From: UBA5109 sp963975155
GTDB taxonomy: Bacteria; Pseudomonadota; Gammaproteobacteria; Pseudomonadales; Pseudohongiellaceae
DNA length: 64,000 nt
Direction of reading: 5' to 3'
NCBI GenBank assembly: GCA_963975155.1
Contig: CAXBFG010000007.1
Span: 1-64,000, forward strand
This document shows positions 16,253 to 25,268 of the stretch, piece by piece (the first letter of the stretch is position 1; the number at the start of each line of letters is the position of its first letter). The position numbers and the translations under genes were made by a program. A model generated the notes under the pieces. It searched no databases and was not told where the DNA came from. It saw only the letters and a list, made by a program, of their open reading frames with translations.

Positions 16253-17797
16253 ATGACGAAGTTACCCCAGTACGTTGCGCTGATGGACACCACCCTGAGA
16301 GATGGAGAACAGACTCAGGGTGTTTCTTTTTCTGCCGGCGAAAAACTTAACATTGCTAAGGCCTTACTGGAAGCCTTGAAGATTGATCGCATAGAGATTG
16401 CTTCAGCACGCGTGTCAGAAGGTGAAAAAGAAGCAGTTCGCAATATCAATAACTGGGCGGCTGAGCATGGGTTTTTGGACAGAGTGGAAGTGTTGGGCTT
16501 TGTCGACCTTAATCTCAGTGTGGACTGGATCCTCGAGACTGGTGGGCGGGTTTTAAACCTGTTAACCAAGGGCAGCGAAAATCATTGTCGCAACCAATTG
16601 GGTAAAAGTCTCGAAGAACATGCTGCGGATATCAATAAAACTGTGGCATACGCGCTTGAGAAAGGCCTGCAGGTTAATGCTTATCTGGAAGACTGGTCTA
16701 ATGGTTACAAGGACAATAAAGACTATGTGTTTGGCCTGATGGAAAGGATCAAGGACAGCGGCATCGAACATTTTATGTTGCCCGATACACTGGGTGTCAT
16801 GAGCCCCTCAGAAGTCAGTACTGCTTTACGGGATATGCAGGCAAGGTTTCCTGCACAGGTTTTTGATTTTCATCCTCACAATGATTATGGCCTGGCAGTA
16901 GCCAATTGCATGGCTGCAGTGGAAAGCGGTATCAGCAATTTGCATTGTACGGTGAACTGTCTGGGCGAAAGAGCCGGCAATGTTTCGCTGGCGGAATTGG
17001 CTGTAGTCCTGAAAGATAAAATGGGGATTGCAACGGCTGTAGATGAGACTCATCTGGCCGATGTCAGCAAGCTGGTTGAGCGTTTTTCCGGCAAATGGCT
17101 CGCTGCAAATATGCCCATCGTCGGAGAAGATGTGTTTACCCAAACTTCAGGTGTGCATGCAGATGGTGATGTGAAGGGGGGCTTGTATGAAACCCGCCTC
17201 AGTCCTGAACGTTTTGATCGAAAACGCACCTATGCGCTTGGCAAGCTCAGTGGCAAAGCATCTGTATTAAAAAATATCGAAGAACTGGGTATTACCTTAT
17301 CAGATGAAAATCTGAAAAAAGTGTTGCAAAGAGTCGTTAAACTTGGCGACTCCAAGGAAGTCATCACGGTTGATGATTTACCTTTTATTATTGCTGATGT
17401 GCTGGAGAGCAGTGATTATCATCATATCCGCTTGCTGAACTGTCAGATCAACAGTGCCTTTGGAGAGGAATCAGAAGTCAGGCTGGGACTGGAGATTAAT
17501 GGTCAGGAATACGAAGCTGTCGGTTATGGCAATGGTGGCTTTTCAGCCTTTATGGATGCACTCAGAAAAATTCTGGATGGTATAAATCTTGAGTTACCCG
17601 AGCTGCTGGATTATGCGATTCGAATACCTAAAGGGGGCAAGGTTGGTGCGTTAACTGAATGTACCATCACCTGGGATGTCGCCGGTTCCCGAGGTCGCAA
17701 ACTTCGTACCCGTGGTGTGCATGCCAATCAGGTTTATGCTGCGGTGCTGGCTACTTTAAGAATGGTTAACACTCGATTACATAGTCAGAGCAATTAA
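16253..17797 (+). CDS. cimA: (R)-citramalate synthase / 2-isopropylmalate synthase family enzyme
   Basis: A 514-residue DRE-TIM metallolyase that condenses acetyl-CoA with a 2-oxo acid: pyruvate if citramalate synthase, 2-oxoisovalerate if LeuA. Visible are the N-terminal LMDTTLRDGEQTQGVSFS signature, the metal-binding HPHNDYGLAVAN, ..NCLGERAGNVSLAELA, the HADG motif, and a C-terminal regulatory (LeuA dimer) domain from about residue 385. Family sequence alone does not settle the substrate. The leader upstream has six isoleucine codons and only one leucine codon, arguing for isoleucine control and hence the citramalate route, with leuB at 21.4 kb as a later enzyme of the same route. Shine-Dalgarno AAGAGGA supports the start. 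The gene symbol is tentative. Confidence 0.75.
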   Translation: MTKLPQYVALMDTTLRDGEQTQGVSFSAGEKLNIAKALLEALKIDRIEIASARVSEGEKEAVRNINNWAAEHGFLDRVEVLGFVDLNLSVDWILETGGRVLNLLTKGSENHCRNQLGKSLEEHAADINKTVAYALEKGLQVNAYLEDWSNGYKDNKDYVFGLMERIKDSGIEHFMLPDTLGVMSPSEVSTALRDMQARFPAQVFDFHPHNDYGLAVANCMAAVESGISNLHCTVNCLGERAGNVSLAELAVVLKDKMGIATAVDETHLADVSKLVERFSGKWLAANMPIVGEDVFTQTSGVHADGDVKGGLYETRLSPERFDRKRTYALGKLSGKASVLKNIEELGITLSDENLKKVLQRVVKLGDSKEVITVDDLPFIIADVLESSDYHHIRLLNCQINSAFGEESEVRLGLEINGQEYEAVGYGNGGFSAFMDALRKILDGINLELPELLDYAIRIPKGGKVGALTECTITWDVAGSRGRKLRTRGVHANQVYAAVLATLRMVNTRLHSQSN

Positions 17798-17812
17798 TCC
17801 AAGGCTCCCATA

Positions 17813-17886
17813 CCTCGTTAAAATTCTGCTTAGTCGGTCACATACTATTTGTATGCTCCCTCCTTGTGCGGAATTTTGCCTCGTCT
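17813..17886. repeat. Module-C intergenic repeat
   Basis: The conserved frame CCTCGTTAAAA, TTAGTCGGTCA, TCCCTCCTTG and TTTTGCCTCGTC surrounds complementary arms AAAATTCTGC (17820-17829) and GCGGAATTTT (17868-17877), and a small central hairpin CATAC/GTATG (17841-17855). A copy with different arms is at 63205-63280, and a half copy at 1-52. It may terminate the upstream gene. Confidence 0.65.
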
Positions 17887-17981
17887 GAAAGCCTTATCTT
17901 TAATTGCTTTAAAAAATTCAGAAATAAATTAAACTTTACTCAGGTTTTGTTTTAATAAAAAGGCTACGCTTCAATAAGTGG

Positions 17982-18034
17982 GTGTTAATCTGTAGCTGAG
18001 GAGCGAAAGCGAGCGAACTACAGTTAAATCACAC
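17982..18034. repeat. Short GAAA-loop hairpin
   Basis: Arms GTGTTAATCTGTAG and CTACAGTTAAATCACAC pair with small bulges, around GGAGC-GAAA-GCGAGC. The centre CTGAGGAGCGAAAGCGA resembles the module-A core CTGAGGAGCAAAGCGACGA at 15935-15954, so it may be a short relative. It lies 37 bases before ltaE. Confidence 0.5.
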
Positions 18035-18070
18035 GCCAAAAGCTTAACCAGTAAAAAGAGTCTCTTAAAA

Positions 18071-19078
18071 ATGATAGATCTACGAAGTGATACGGTGACC
18101 AGACCCAGTCCTGCCATGCGAGAAGCGATGGCTTCTGCGCCAGTAGGGGATGATGTCTGGGGTGACGACCCTACAGTGAAACAGCTCGAAGAGCTGGCAG
18201 CCGAAATGCTGGGAACAGAAACAGCCATTTTTGTAGCCAGCGGTACTCAGTCGAACCTGATTGCATTAATGAGTCATTGTCAGCGTGGTGATGAATACCT
18301 GGTCGGGCAGACTGCGCATACCTATAAATATGAAGGTGGTGGTGCGGCAGTACTTGGCAGCATTCAACCGCAGCCAATTAACAATGAAGTCGACGGTACC
18401 ATTGCACTGGAAAATATCCTTGCAGCCATTAAGCCGGACGATATTCACTTTGCTAAATCACGCTTGCTATCACTTGAAAATACAACCGGTGGCAAGGTTC
18501 TGCCTATGGATTATCTTCAGGCAGCTACAGCTCTGGCAGCAGAACATGGTTTAAACAATCACCTTGATGGTGCCAGAATCTTTAATGCAGCTGTAAAGCT
18601 TGGTGTTGATGTGCAGGCCATAGCCGCTTATTTCGACTCAGTTTCAGTTTGCCTGTCGAAAGGCCTGGGGGCACCCGTTGGCTCGGTGCTGTGCGGAAGC
18701 AGCGAGCTGATAAAAGAAGCCCGTCGCTGGCGTAAAATGCTGGGTGGCGGGATGCGTCAGGCCGGCATTATTGCCGCAGCGGGGATTTATGCGCTGGAAA
18801 ATAATATTCAGCGCTTACAGGAAGATCATGATAATGCGGCTTACCTGGGACAGGAACTGGCGAAACTGCCAGAGCTCGATGTTGATCTGGAATACCTGCA
18901 TACCAATATGGTTTTTCTAAAGCCGGGGAAAGGCGATTTTATCAAGCTCTCAAACTATCTTGAAGAACGGGATATTCTGATCGATGCTCGTTATACGGCA
19001 CGGCTGGTTTGTCACCTGGATGTCAGTGCGGACGATATACAGAAAACAATTGAAGCCTTTAAGAGCTTTTATAAATAA
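18071..19078 (+). CDS. ltaE: Low-specificity L-threonine aldolase
   Basis: A 335-residue PLP fold-type I enzyme that cleaves L-threonine and L-allo-threonine to glycine and acetaldehyde. The start MIDLRSDTVTRPSPAMR and the PLP lysine K197 in VCLSKGLGAPVGSVL agree with E. coli LtaE, as do HLDGARIFNAAV (cofactor aspartate) and WRKMLGGGMRQAGI. It stands alone, with a convergent MATE gene on its 3' side. Confidence 0.94.
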   Translation: MIDLRSDTVTRPSPAMREAMASAPVGDDVWGDDPTVKQLEELAAEMLGTETAIFVASGTQSNLIALMSHCQRGDEYLVGQTAHTYKYEGGGAAVLGSIQPQPINNEVDGTIALENILAAIKPDDIHFAKSRLLSLENTTGGKVLPMDYLQAATALAAEHGLNNHLDGARIFNAAVKLGVDVQAIAAYFDSVSVCLSKGLGAPVGSVLCGSSELIKEARRWRKMLGGGMRQAGIIAAAGIYALENNIQRLQEDHDNAAYLGQELAKLPELDVDLEYLHTNMVFLKPGKGDFIKLSNYLEERDILIDARYTARLVCHLDVSADDIQKTIEAFKSFYK

Positions 19079-19107
19079 GAATTTTAGCTAAAGGATTTCA
19101 GCCAAGC

Positions 19108-20487
19108 TTATTCCGCCATGATGGCAATTAACTTGTCTGGATCACGCCAGCGGTTGCTGGCCAGACGGGCAATAAAGACACAGGCGATACCGAGGATCAT
19201 TATAACGAAGGCTATCCACGAGATACGCGGACCAAGTGCAAACACTTTTATAATGAAAAACTGCACCACTAACATAGTCCAGTGTAAGGAGGTTGATGCC
19301 CACATTGCCCAGCGTGTATCTCCGGCACCTCTTAGCACACCGGATGCAACCTGCAGCATGCCTTCACACAGCACATAGCAGCTCAGTCCCACCATCATGA
19401 AGTGACTCAGGCTACGAATTTCAGCCGCTCCTTGCTCATAAAAAATAAACACTTCCACCAGTTGATCGCGAAATAACAGAAAAACCAGTGCAAGCAGCAA
19501 AGAGTAGCCTATACCCAGAATGTAGCCGGCAGTGGTGACTTCATTTGCTTTGTGCATATCGTTGGCACCTACAAAGCGGCCTATCATGCTCATTACCGCA
19601 ATATTCAAACCCAGCAAGGGAACGAAGGACAGCATATCCCAGTTGAAGACGATGGTTGCCGAGGCTGCTTCAGGGATGCCATAGGATTGGAACATGAGCA
19701 AAAACAGGTTAAAAGCCGCGACGTTGAGAAACATTTCCAGCCCGGAAGGGAAGCCCAATCGCAAATAGCGTTTGGTAATTCCCCTATCAAAGATCAGTGA
19801 GGCGGCAATACTAAAACGCTCACGGTTTTGTTTGGCAAGGTAAAACAGTAAATAAATGCTAATGGTAAACACGGTACTTATTACAGTGCCGTAGGCAGCG
19901 CCGGCAATGCCGAAAGCGGGCAAGCCGGCCTTGCCGAAAATCAGGCACCAGGTGAGCGGAATATTGAAAAGAATCCCGAGTACTTCTGAGGTCATGACAA
20001 CTTTTGTCCTGCCAATACCGGAGAAAAATGTCGACAAACAGACTTTGATAAGCGTGGTGACACTACAGAACATTAAAATACTGTAGTAAGTGATTTCCAG
20101 CTCTACCTGCTCAGGAGCATGCCCCATACCGGCAAAGATATTGCGCATGACAAGGCCGACCAGAATCAGCAGGGGGGTGCTGGCAAGTGCCAGAATGAGG
20201 CCCTGAGTAATTACCCGGGAGCATTTGGCTAACTCATTGGCACCCAGATACTGGGCCACCAAGGCGGTGGCATAAGCCAGAATGCCATTGAGTAAGGAAA
20301 TCGAAAAATACCAGGCAACACCCCCACCTAAAGCCGCCGCCATATGTATCGGGCCTAACTGGGCGAGGAAATAACGATCGGTGAAGATCATGATCGCAAA
20401 GGCACCCTGGGATACGACCATAGGCCCTGACATTCTTAACAATGTCGAGAGTGCTGTGGAGCTGTATTGCCAGTCTTTCAGGTTCAT
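19108..20487 (-). CDS. MATE family multidrug/Na+ antiporter
   Basis: An inner-membrane transporter with about twelve helices in two pseudo-repeated halves; 459 residues from the chosen start MNLKDWQYSS. Upstream in-frame starts (a GTG at 20535 or an ATG at 20526) are possible. MATE features include ..SGPMVVSQGAFAIMIFTDRYFLAQLG at the first helix, ..TYYSILMFCSVTTLIKVCLSTFFSGIGRTK, and in the second half ..IGRFVGANDMHKANEV and ..ASGVLRGAGDTRWAMW. MATE exporters couple drug efflux to Na+ or H+; the substrate cannot be inferred. The 298 bases upstream, to 20785, are AT-rich and hold no other gene that I see. Confidence 0.88.
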   Translation of the reverse strand: MNLKDWQYSSTALSTLLRMSGPMVVSQGAFAIMIFTDRYFLAQLGPIHMAAALGGGVAWYFSISLLNGILAYATALVAQYLGANELAKCSRVITQGLILALASTPLLILVGLVMRNIFAGMGHAPEQVELEITYYSILMFCSVTTLIKVCLSTFFSGIGRTKVVMTSEVLGILFNIPLTWCLIFGKAGLPAFGIAGAAYGTVISTVFTISIYLLFYLAKQNRERFSIAASLIFDRGITKRYLRLGFPSGLEMFLNVAAFNLFLLMFQSYGIPEAASATIVFNWDMLSFVPLLGLNIAVMSMIGRFVGANDMHKANEVTTAGYILGIGYSLLLALVFLLFRDQLVEVFIFYEQGAAEIRSLSHFMMVGLSCYVLCEGMLQVASGVLRGAGDTRWAMWASTSLHWTMLVVQFFIIKVFALGPRISWIAFVIMILGIACVFIARLASNRWRDPDKLIAIMAE

Positions 20488-20785
20488 CGTTAAATTTGTA
20501 TGCAGGGCTAAAAGGAAAGGGCGCATTGTAAGCACCGCTTGTAAAAAAGACTACGTTTGAATCAGTATTTGTGGCTTAGTGAAAGCGCAAGAGCTGAATC
20601 ATAAATGATGAAAAAAAGTAATATCTGCAAAGTTTCCCGGTTTTGCATTGCAATGCTGTTAAAAAGCAGAAAATATAGTAATGTTGAATTGCCATCTTTG
20701 CATATACAGAGATTTGAAGCGGCCGAATTGTATTTCAATGAAGCTAAATAATAACAGGCAAAGTGGAATCCTGAAGGGGGAAAGC

Positions 20786-21253
20786 ATGAAAGTAACAATG
20801 ACAGGAATCATACTGGCAGTGCTGGGGCTTGGTGCAGCAGGTGTTGTTTCAGCGCATCACAGTTTTGCCATGTTCGACAGAGACACAGAAGTGGTAATGG
20901 AAGGTGAGGTGGTTCGATGGGCATTTAATAGTCCGCATGTTGCTCTTTATATACGCAATAATGAAGGCGATATCTGGGCTTTTGAAGGTGGCGCGCCTCC
21001 CGGACTGGTTACCGATACTCCACCGATGGATGGTTTTACTTTTCAGCCGGGTCATCAGGTCAAACTGGTAGTATGCCCATTGCGTGATGGCCGTCATGGT
21101 GGCGCAGTCGGAATCGTTATTAAAGATGATGTCTGGTACACACCTAATGATGGTGGTTGTGGTCCAAATTTCGATGCCTGGCAAGACTGGATGGCTAAGG
21201 GCTATATGTCTAAGCAGGCGGCTCTTGATGCAGGCGAAACTTTACCTGAATAA
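20786..21253 (+). CDS. Secreted DUF6152 family protein
   Basis: A 155-residue exported protein. The signal peptide MKVTMTGIILAVLGLGAAGV is cleaved near ..VSA-HHS, and the mature part opens HHSFAMFDRDTEVVMEGEV, the hallmark of DUF6152. The function of the family is unknown; a beta-rich fold binding metal through the N-terminal HH is possible. ATG at 20786 is preceded by AAGGGGGAAAG. Two cysteines (..VVCPLRDG and ..GGCGPNF) could form a disulfide. It is not obviously in an operon. Confidence 0.8.
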   Translation: MKVTMTGIILAVLGLGAAGVVSAHHSFAMFDRDTEVVMEGEVVRWAFNSPHVALYIRNNEGDIWAFEGGAPPGLVTDTPPMDGFTFQPGHQVKLVVCPLRDGRHGGAVGIVIKDDVWYTPNDGGCGPNFDAWQDWMAKGYMSKQAALDAGETLPE

Positions 21254-21300
21254 TTACAGATAAGCTTGCGGTGAAATAAATAAACCCAAGGGTTTTCAAT

Positions 21301-21356
21301 GTAGCCGACAGTCAGCGATTTTCATTTTGGGAAGAGTTGACTGTCGACTTGGCTAC
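21301..21356. terminator. Long inverted repeat between two convergent genes
   Basis: GTAGCC-GACAGTCA (21301-21314) pairs with TGACTGTC (21338-21345) and GGCTAC (21351-21356), leaving a five-base bulge, and ends immediately beside the leuB stop. It lacks a U run on either side, so it may be an RNA-end protector or a repeat rather than a standard terminator. Confidence 0.5.
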
Positions 21357-21357
21357 T

Positions 21358-22470
21358 TCAGGTTTTAACTATTGGCATTTCTGCCAGTTTCTTCGCAACC
21401 ATGTCACCGAACTCGCTGGTCGATACCATCTTGACACCGGAATCTGCTTTGGAAAGATCCGAGGTTGAATAGCCCTCTGCAAAAACACTTTGCATGGCAT
21501 CCCATAGGTTTCTGGCTTCAGCGTCCATATTGAAACTCATTTCCAGCATCATGGCGACTGAACCGATCATTGAGTATGGGTTGGCAATATTCTTGCCGGC
21601 TATATCAGGAGCCGAACCATGTGAAGGTTCGTAATAGGCTTTATCGGGCCCCATACAGGCAGAAGGCATCAGACCCAGTGAACCGAGTATCCCGCCACCC
21701 TGATCAGAGAGGATGTCACCGAACATGTTTTCCATCACCATGACATCAAACTGTCCGGGGTTCAGGCATAGATAAGTTGCAGCGGCATCAACCAGAATAT
21801 TAATAACCTTTACATCTGGAAAATCCTGCGCGACCTCGTCACAGATTTCATTCCAGAGTACGGAAGATTTCAGCACATTACTTTTATGAATGTTATGCAG
21901 TACTTTCTTCCGCTTCTGGGCCGTCTGGAAGGCCACCAGCATGATGCGTTTGATCTGGTCTTCGTTATATTCCAGGGATTCATTCACATAACGTTTGCCA
22001 TCTTCATTAAGGCCGGTTTCTTTCTTGCCAAAATACAGGCCGCCAACGAGTTCACGAATCATCATGATATCGATACCTTCACCGATGATTTCAGGTTTTA
22101 AGGGAGAGAAGTGGGCCAGTCCTTTAGGGAGAAATACCGGGCGAAAATTTGCAAAGGTGTTATATCGTCTGCGTAAGGGCAATAAGGCGCCACGTTCAGG
22201 CTGCATATCGACAGGAATTTTCTGGGATTCTTCATGGCTTAAGCCGATAGGGCCTTTGAGAATAGCATCTGCTGCATCACAGATAGCCTTGGTGCCTTCG
22301 GGAAAGGGGTGACCACTCTCAAAATAGGCATTGGCTCCGAACGGTGCGTGAGTTAATTCAAAGTTAATCTTATTACGCTCGGCTACCAGGTCCAGAATTT
22401 TAACGGCTTCGGCCATGATTTCCGGGCCAATACCGTCACCGTCGAGCAGGGCTATTTTGTAAGAGCTCAT
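21358..22470 (-). CDS. leuB: 3-isopropylmalate dehydrogenase
   Basis: A 370-residue NAD-dependent beta-decarboxylating dehydrogenase. It oxidises 3-isopropylmalate in leucine synthesis and can also oxidise 3-methylmalate in the citramalate route to isoleucine. Visible are LLDGDGIGPEI at the start, the substrate-binding arginine region QPERGALLPLRRRY, VRELVGG-like IRELVGGLYFG, the DVMVMENMFGDILSD metal site, and EPSHGSAPDIAGK..NPYSMIGS. It stands alone, not in a leuCDB cluster, and is divergent from pckG. A role with the synthase at 16.3 kb is inferred. Confidence 0.92.
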   Translation of the reverse strand: MSSYKIALLDGDGIGPEIMAEAVKILDLVAERNKINFELTHAPFGANAYFESGHPFPEGTKAICDAADAILKGPIGLSHEESQKIPVDMQPERGALLPLRRRYNTFANFRPVFLPKGLAHFSPLKPEIIGEGIDIMMIRELVGGLYFGKKETGLNEDGKRYVNESLEYNEDQIKRIMLVAFQTAQKRKKVLHNIHKSNVLKSSVLWNEICDEVAQDFPDVKVINILVDAAATYLCLNPGQFDVMVMENMFGDILSDQGGGILGSLGLMPSACMGPDKAYYEPSHGSAPDIAGKNIANPYSMIGSVAMMLEMSFNMDAEARNLWDAMQSVFAEGYSTSDLSKADSGVKMVSTSEFGDMVAKKLAEMPIVKT

Positions 22471-22543
22471 GATGTACCTTATTTTTTGATTATGGAGTAA
22501 TACTACAAAGGGCGGCTAATTTAGCATTTCAGCAAAAGTGAGT

Positions 22544-22606
22544 AAATTGTTAAATCTTGCCAAAAATCTGCAATTCAGGAATTTTATGAAAAAAATTTAA
22601 CAATTT
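22544..22606. promoter_or_regulatory. Inverted repeat in the leuB-pckG divergent region
   Basis: AAATTGTTAAAT (22544-22555) and ATTTAACAATTT (22595-22606) are perfect 12-bp inverted copies about five helical turns apart, centre to centre. The setting, between two divergent metabolic genes 300 bases apart, suits a regulator that loops or binds two sites. No regulator can be named. The remainder of 22471-22770 is AT-rich, with no gene. Confidence 0.5.
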
Positions 22607-22770
22607 TTCTAAAAAAAACTAACTTTTCTTTTCAAATCGGGAATATTTTAAGACATCAGCGGTACTCATTAAGGCCTGAAAATTATAAAATTACCTACCG
22701 AAAATTTTAGTCAGTATTTACCCAATTCTGGCTATTTTGTAAGAAAACTACCTTAACAACGGAGCTAAAT

Positions 22771-24591
22771 ATGGCCTCTTACCAGGAGCACACGTCTAAT
22801 ACGCAACTCATTGATTGGATTAATGAAATTGAAGAGTTATGCCAGCCCGAACAGGTTCATCTGTGTGATGGTTCACAGGAAGAATACGATCGATTATGCC
22901 AGCAACTGGTGGATCAGGGCACATTTATTAAACTCAATGAAGAGCTGCGACCTGGTTCCTTTCTGTGCCGTTCAGATCCCCGTGATGTAGCGCGTGTTGA
23001 AGATCGTACCTTTATTTGCTCTCAAAATGAAAAAGATGCAGGTGTCACTAATAACTGGGTAGAGCCTGCAAAAATGCGCAAAACTCTAGCCGGCTTATTC
23101 AAAGGCTGTATGCAGGGCAGAACCATGTATGTGATCCCTTTCAGCATGGGGCCGCTGGGCTCTGATATTGCCCAGATAGGCGTGCAGGTTACGGACAGCC
23201 CATATGTGGTTGTGAGTATGCGAATCATGGCGCGTATCGGGCAGAAGGTGCTCGACATACTGGGTAACAAACCATTTATCAAATGTCTGCATTCGGTTGG
23301 TTCGCCCCTGGCTGAGGGTGAGGCGGATGTTACCTGGCCTTGCAACATTGAGAATCGCTATATTGTGCATTATCCGGAAACGCGTGAAATTGCTTCATTT
23401 GGATCTGGCTATGGTGGTAATGCTCTGCTTGGCAAAAAATGTGTAGCTCTGCGAATCGCCTCGGTAATGGCGCGTGATGAAGGCTGGCTGGCAGAACATA
23501 TGCTTATTGTCGGTGTTGAATCTCCTGAAGGTGAAAAGACCTATATAGCCGGGGCCTTTCCAAGCGCCTGTGGCAAGACCAATCTGGCAATGGTAATCCC
23601 GCCAGAAGGCTTTGAAGGCTGGAAGGTATGGACAGTAGGTGACGATATTGCCTGGATTAAACCAGGTAGTGATGGACGCATGCATGCCATAAATCCTGAA
23701 GCCGGTTATTTTGGTGTGGCGCCAGGCACTTCATATGATTCAAATCCTTCAGCAATGGACACCATCAGAAGAAATACAATTTTCACTAATGTGGCGATGA
23801 CCGACGAAGGCGATATCTGGTGGGAAGGAATGACCAAGCAAGCTCCTGCGCATTTGATTGACTGGTTGGGTAATGACTGGACTCCTGATAGCGAGACACC
23901 AGCAGCACATCCTAATGCCCGTTTTACTGCGCCTGCTGGCCAATGCCCGAGTGTGGACCCGGACTGGGAAAACCCCAATGGCGTACCGATTGATGCTTTT
24001 ATTTTCGGCGGACGTTTAAGTACCACTTTCCCGCTGGTGTATCAGAGTCGTAGTTGGGAACATGGGGTATACATGGCTGCAACACTTGGTTCTGAAGCCA
24101 CTGCAGCAGCTGAAAATCAGGCTGCGATACGCCGCGATCCGATGGCTATGTTGCCATTCTGCGGTTACAACATGGGTGACTACTGGGCACACTGGTTGAG
24201 CATGGAAAATAAAGTAGAACATTTGCCGAAAATTTTCCGGGTTAACTGGTTCCGTAAAGCCGAGGATGGTTCTTGGTTGTGGCCGGGTTTCGGACAGAAT
24301 ATGCGTGTGTTGCAATGGGTGGTTAACCGCGTTAAAGGACGTGTATCGGGTAATGAAACAGTCTTTGGCAAGGTTCCGAAATATGAGGATATCAACTGGA
24401 ATGGGCTGGTCTATGATGAAGCCACATTCGACAGTCTTATGGCAATTGATACTCAGAACAGTATTCGCGAGTTTGAGGATCAGGCAAATTTATTCAATGA
24501 AATTGGGGATAGTCTCCCAGTCGAAATGGAAAATCAGCGTCAGGCAATGCTTGATCTGCTAACGCCTAAAAAGGAATCTTCAGCTGCCTGA
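22771..24591 (+). CDS. pckG: Phosphoenolpyruvate carboxykinase (GTP)
   Basis: A 606-residue cytosolic gluconeogenic enzyme that converts oxaloacetate and GTP to PEP, GDP and CO2. It is of the GTP type, not the ATP type: the P-loop is AFPSACGKTNLAM (about residues 262-274), preceded by ..GGNALLGKKCVALRIAS and followed by ..WTVGDDIAWI with metal-binding aspartates and GTSYDSNP. Length is normal. The start ATG has GGAG upstream. A strong terminator follows at 24641. Together with acetyl-CoA-yielding genes elsewhere in the window it fits growth on organic acids and aromatics (inference). Confidence 0.96.
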   Translation: MASYQEHTSNTQLIDWINEIEELCQPEQVHLCDGSQEEYDRLCQQLVDQGTFIKLNEELRPGSFLCRSDPRDVARVEDRTFICSQNEKDAGVTNNWVEPAKMRKTLAGLFKGCMQGRTMYVIPFSMGPLGSDIAQIGVQVTDSPYVVVSMRIMARIGQKVLDILGNKPFIKCLHSVGSPLAEGEADVTWPCNIENRYIVHYPETREIASFGSGYGGNALLGKKCVALRIASVMARDEGWLAEHMLIVGVESPEGEKTYIAGAFPSACGKTNLAMVIPPEGFEGWKVWTVGDDIAWIKPGSDGRMHAINPEAGYFGVAPGTSYDSNPSAMDTIRRNTIFTNVAMTDEGDIWWEGMTKQAPAHLIDWLGNDWTPDSETPAAHPNARFTAPAGQCPSVDPDWENPNGVPIDAFIFGGRLSTTFPLVYQSRSWEHGVYMAATLGSEATAAAENQAAIRRDPMAMLPFCGYNMGDYWAHWLSMENKVEHLPKIFRVNWFRKAEDGSWLWPGFGQNMRVLQWVVNRVKGRVSGNETVFGKVPKYEDINWNGLVYDEATFDSLMAIDTQNSIREFEDQANLFNEIGDSLPVEMENQRQAMLDLLTPKKESSAA

Positions 24592-24640
24592 GAGCAAGCG
24601 AACACAGTAAAAATTAGTTTATGTAAGTAACAGTCAGGTT

Positions 24641-24676
24641 AAAGCCGGTTCTGGAAAATTCAGGGCCGGCTTTTTT
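24641..24676 (+). terminator. Rho-independent terminator of pckG
   Basis: AAAGCCGG (24641-24648) pairs with CCGGCTTT (24666-24673), followed by T to 24676, in the short gap before the convergent gene. Confidence 0.8.
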
Positions 24677-24726
24677 ATGTGTGCAACAAAGTTTTTGGCG
24701 CCTGGTCTCGTGAATAATCAGGGATT

Positions 24727-25143
24727 TCAACTAAGAAATGGTTCCTTATTACCTTTTCTGCGGATCCAGTTCAAGGATAAAAGCACATGTTCCTTGCGGG
24801 CTAACCAGCGCAAAAATCGAAATTTTCCTGGAAAGTCGAGTAGTACCAATCCTGCCAGTATGGTTAAAATGCCCTGTCCAGGAAGCACCAGCAGCAACAT
24901 GCCGATACATACCAGCACAAGACCCAGCAGATTTTTCAGCATCAGCACGAGCATCCTGAGCGGGTAGAAGCTGCCTTTCCAGCGCATACGATGCCTGCGT
25001 TTATCGACAAAGTAATCTTTTGGGATTGCCAGCACCAACCAGGGCAGCAATATCAGGCTGCTTACAAATGTCAGCAAAGACAGCAGAGTGAAGAAAAACA
25101 CCATGTCACTGCTTATATTTAACGATGTTAAAAAATTAATCAC
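24727..25143 (-). CDS. PGPGW-type small transmembrane protein
   Basis: A 138-residue membrane protein with three hydrophobic helices. The segment LLLVLPGQGILTILAGLVLLDFPGK is a version of the glycine/proline-rich repeat of the putative transmembrane PGPGW family. A basic stretch (FVDKRRHRMRWKG) separates the first helices. Function unknown. It is convergent with pckG and divergent from the next membrane-protein gene. Confidence 0.75.
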   Translation of the reverse strand: MINFLTSLNISSDMVFFFTLLSLLTFVSSLILLPWLVLAIPKDYFVDKRRHRMRWKGSFYPLRMLVLMLKNLLGLVLVCIGMLLLVLPGQGILTILAGLVLLDFPGKFRFLRWLARKEHVLLSLNWIRRKGNKEPFLS

Positions 25144-25268
25144 CAGATTTGATCTTCTTCAATACTCCTGCTTTTCGTGTATTCTAGCATTGTGGATTGA
25201 AGAGAGTACTCTTTAGCTGCATTCGCTAGATGATTAAGACAGGTGGAGAAACAGGCTGAGGATTTAAA

